Of a stretch of DNA of 5,713 bases, positions 4,198 to 5,713 are shown one piece after another. The position numbers and the translations under genes were made by a program. Position 1 is the stretch's first letter. Every line of letters begins with the position of its first letter. The notes under the pieces were generated by a model. The model worked only from the letters and a program-made list of their open reading frames with translations, ran no database searches and was not told where the DNA came from. Source of the DNA: Gammaproteobacteria bacterium (GTDB lineage: Bacteria; Pseudomonadota; Gammaproteobacteria; DSM-26407); assembly GCA_028694565.1 (NCBI GenBank), contig JAQVKR010000193.1, forward strand, positions 1-5,713, given 5' to 3'.

Positions 4198-5713
4198 ATG
4201 ACCTTCCGCCACCGGCAGGACCTGGTCGGCCTGTTCGCCCAGCACCGGGTCGCCGCCAACCTGCTCATGGTGATGATGCTCCTGGCCGGCGTCTGGGGAC
4301 TGACCCGGCTCAACACCCAGTTCTTCCCCAACTTCGCCTTCGATGTCATCACCGTGCGCGTGGTCTGGAGCGGCGCCAGCGCCGAGGACGTGGAGCGGGT
4401 CATCACCGAGCCGCTGGAGCGCGAGCTGCGCAACCTCGACGGGCTGCGCAAGATCAACTCCACCTCCGCCGACGGCCTGGCCTCCATCACCCTGGAGTAC
4501 GAGGAAGGCACGGAGATGGGCTGGGCCCAGGACCAGGTGAAGGAGCGGGTGGACCTGGTGCGCAACCTGCCCGACACCGCCGAGGAGCCCGAAATCAGCC
4601 GGGTGATCCGCTACGAGCCGGTCGGCCGGCTGCTGATCAGCGGACCGGATCTGCGCGAGCTGCGCCCGCTGGTGCGCCGCTTCGAGCGCGAGCTGCTCGA
4701 TGCGGGCATCGCCAAGATCGACATCACCGGCCTGCCGGACGAAGCCATCGCCATCCAGGTGCCCATCGCCCGCCTGCAGGAGCTGGGCACCACCCTCGAG
4801 GAGCTCGGCGATCGCATCGCCGCGGTGAGCCGGGACCTGCCCGCGGGCACCGTGGGGCGGGCGGAGGCCGGGCGGCAGCTGCGCAGCCTCGAGCAGCGGC
4901 GCAGCACGCTGGACTTCGAGAATCTGCCGCTGGTGGCCGACGCGCAGGGACGGCTGCTGCGGCTCGCGGACGTGGCCGGGCTGGAACGCCGCGCCCAGGA
5001 CGGCGAGGTGGAGGTGTTCTACCGCGGCCAGCCGGCGGTGGAGCTGGTGCTGCAGCGGACCGAGCACGCCGACTCCCTCGTCTCGGCCCGGATCTTCGAG
5101 GACTGGCTGCAGCGCACCCGCCCGCGGCTGCCGCCCGGGATCGAGCTCCACCCCTTCGATCAGACCTGGCAGCTCATCGTCGAGCGCACCCAGCTGCTGC
5201 TCAAGAACGGCGCCGGCGGCCTGGCGCTGGTGGTGATCATCCTGTTCCTGTTCCTCAACGGCCGGGTCGCCGGGTGGGTCACCATGGGCATTCCGGTCTC
5301 GTTCATGGCCACCCTGGCCATCCTCTACCTGGCCGGGGGCAGCATCAACATGATCAGCCTGTTCGCCCTCATCATGGCGCTCGGCATCATCGTCGACGAC
5401 GCCATCGTGGTGGGGGAGGACGCCATGACCCACTACCAGACCGGGGAGAGCCCGCTGGAGGCCGCCGAGGGCGGCGCCCGGCGCATGCTCGCCCCGGTGC
5501 TCTCCTCCTCGCTGACCACCATCGCCGCGTTCCTGCCGCTGATGCTGGTGGGCGGCATCATCGGGAACATCCTCTCGGAGATTCCGCTGGTGATCATCTG
5601 CGTGATCCTCGCCTCGCTGGTGGAGAGCTTCCTGATCCTCCCGGGCCACCTGCGCGGGAGCTTCCTCCATCTCCACCACCGCCCCCCCGGACGCCTGCGC
5701 CAGCGCCTGGACG
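4198..5713 (+). CDS. RND efflux transporter permease subunit, N-terminal half (cut by window end)
   Basis: The frame stays open from the ATG at 4198 to the window edge, giving 505 residues, about half of a typical RND permease of roughly 1,000-1,050. The protein is a proton-driven inner-membrane exporter working as a trimer with the adaptor. Membrane segment 1 is about 17-37. The first periplasmic porter loop is about 38-335 and includes the family stretch WSGASAEDVERVITEPLE (57-74). Segments 2-6 are about 336-355, 361-380, 384-405, 433-455 and 460-483, the last followed by LPGHL. Segment 4 carries GIIVDDAIVVGED with Asp400-Asp401, equivalent to the AcrB proton-relay pair. Two acidic residues here, instead of the VDGA form of CusA/CzcA, favour a drug/hydrophobe (HAE-type) pump over a metal pump. 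The ATG follows the adaptor stop by one base, with GGAGG nine bases upstream, so the two are co-translated. Specificity is unknown, and the second half must lie downstream. Confidence 0.95.
   Translation, partial: MTFRHRQDLVGLFAQHRVAANLLMVMMLLAGVWGLTRLNTQFFPNFAFDVITVRVVWSGASAEDVERVITEPLERELRNLDGLRKINSTSADGLASITLEYEEGTEMGWAQDQVKERVDLVRNLPDTAEEPEISRVIRYEPVGRLLISGPDLRELRPLVRRFERELLDAGIAKIDITGLPDEAIAIQVPIARLQELGTTLEELGDRIAAVSRDLPAGTVGRAEAGRQLRSLEQRRSTLDFENLPLVADAQGRLLRLADVAGLERRAQDGEVEVFYRGQPAVELVLQRTEHADSLVSARIFEDWLQRTRPRLPPGIELHPFDQTWQLIVERTQLLLKNGAGGLALVVIILFLFLNGRVAGWVTMGIPVSFMATLAILYLAGGSINMISLFALIMALGIIVDDAIVVGEDAMTHYQTGESPLEAAEGGARRMLAPVLSSSLTTIAAFLPLMLVGGIIGNILSEIPLVIICVILASLVESFLILPGHLRGSFLHLHHRPPGRLRQRLD

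Noticed and set aside
4042..5679. A minus-strand open frame of 545 codons antisense to the adaptor end and RND permease
   Set aside because: It is His/Gln/Asp/Glu-rich low-complexity sequence opposite a clear RND permease reading frame. It is a shadow of the GC-rich codon pattern.

Overview
The window is GC-rich bacterial chromosomal DNA with G or C at most third codon positions. Protein styles (a PAS-GGDEF-EAL signalling protein, an RND efflux adaptor and permease, an HMA-type metal-binding protein) suit a high-GC proteobacterium, most likely a gammaproteobacterium. This is an inference from protein character; no marker gene is present. The first 18 bases are not genomic: they match exactly the 3' end of the Illumina TruSeq read-2 adapter, so the window begins at an untrimmed contig end.

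Layout. Positions 20-205 (+) hold the C-terminal 61 codons of a small heavy-metal-associated (HMA) domain protein whose 5' end is lost. After 34 bp it converges on a 708-residue membrane-anchored PAS-PAS-GGDEF-EAL protein (240-2366, -), in which both the cyclic-di-GMP synthase and phosphodiesterase active sites look intact. A 573-bp stretch without a convincing gene (2367-2939) separates it from a divergent operon on the + strand: a 418-residue periplasmic adaptor (2940-4196) followed after 1 bp by an RND permease (4198 to the window end), of which the first 505 residues are present. The divergent region holds several perfect inverted repeats and weak promoter-like hexamers that could control either side.

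How the genes relate. The adaptor and permease should form two parts of a tripartite RND efflux pump. The adaptor carries the R-x3-L-x6-S tip motif used to dock a TolC-type outer-membrane channel, but no channel gene is visible. The permease has the VDDAIVV proton-relay motif of the drug/hydrophobe (HAE) type, not the metal-exporting (HME) type, so the HMA protein at the other end is probably unrelated to the pump. A link between the c-di-GMP protein and the pump is possible only through their shared divergent intergenic region. I see no tRNA, rRNA, CRISPR array, insertion sequence or attachment site. The gene content is ordinary; I found no convincing new system.
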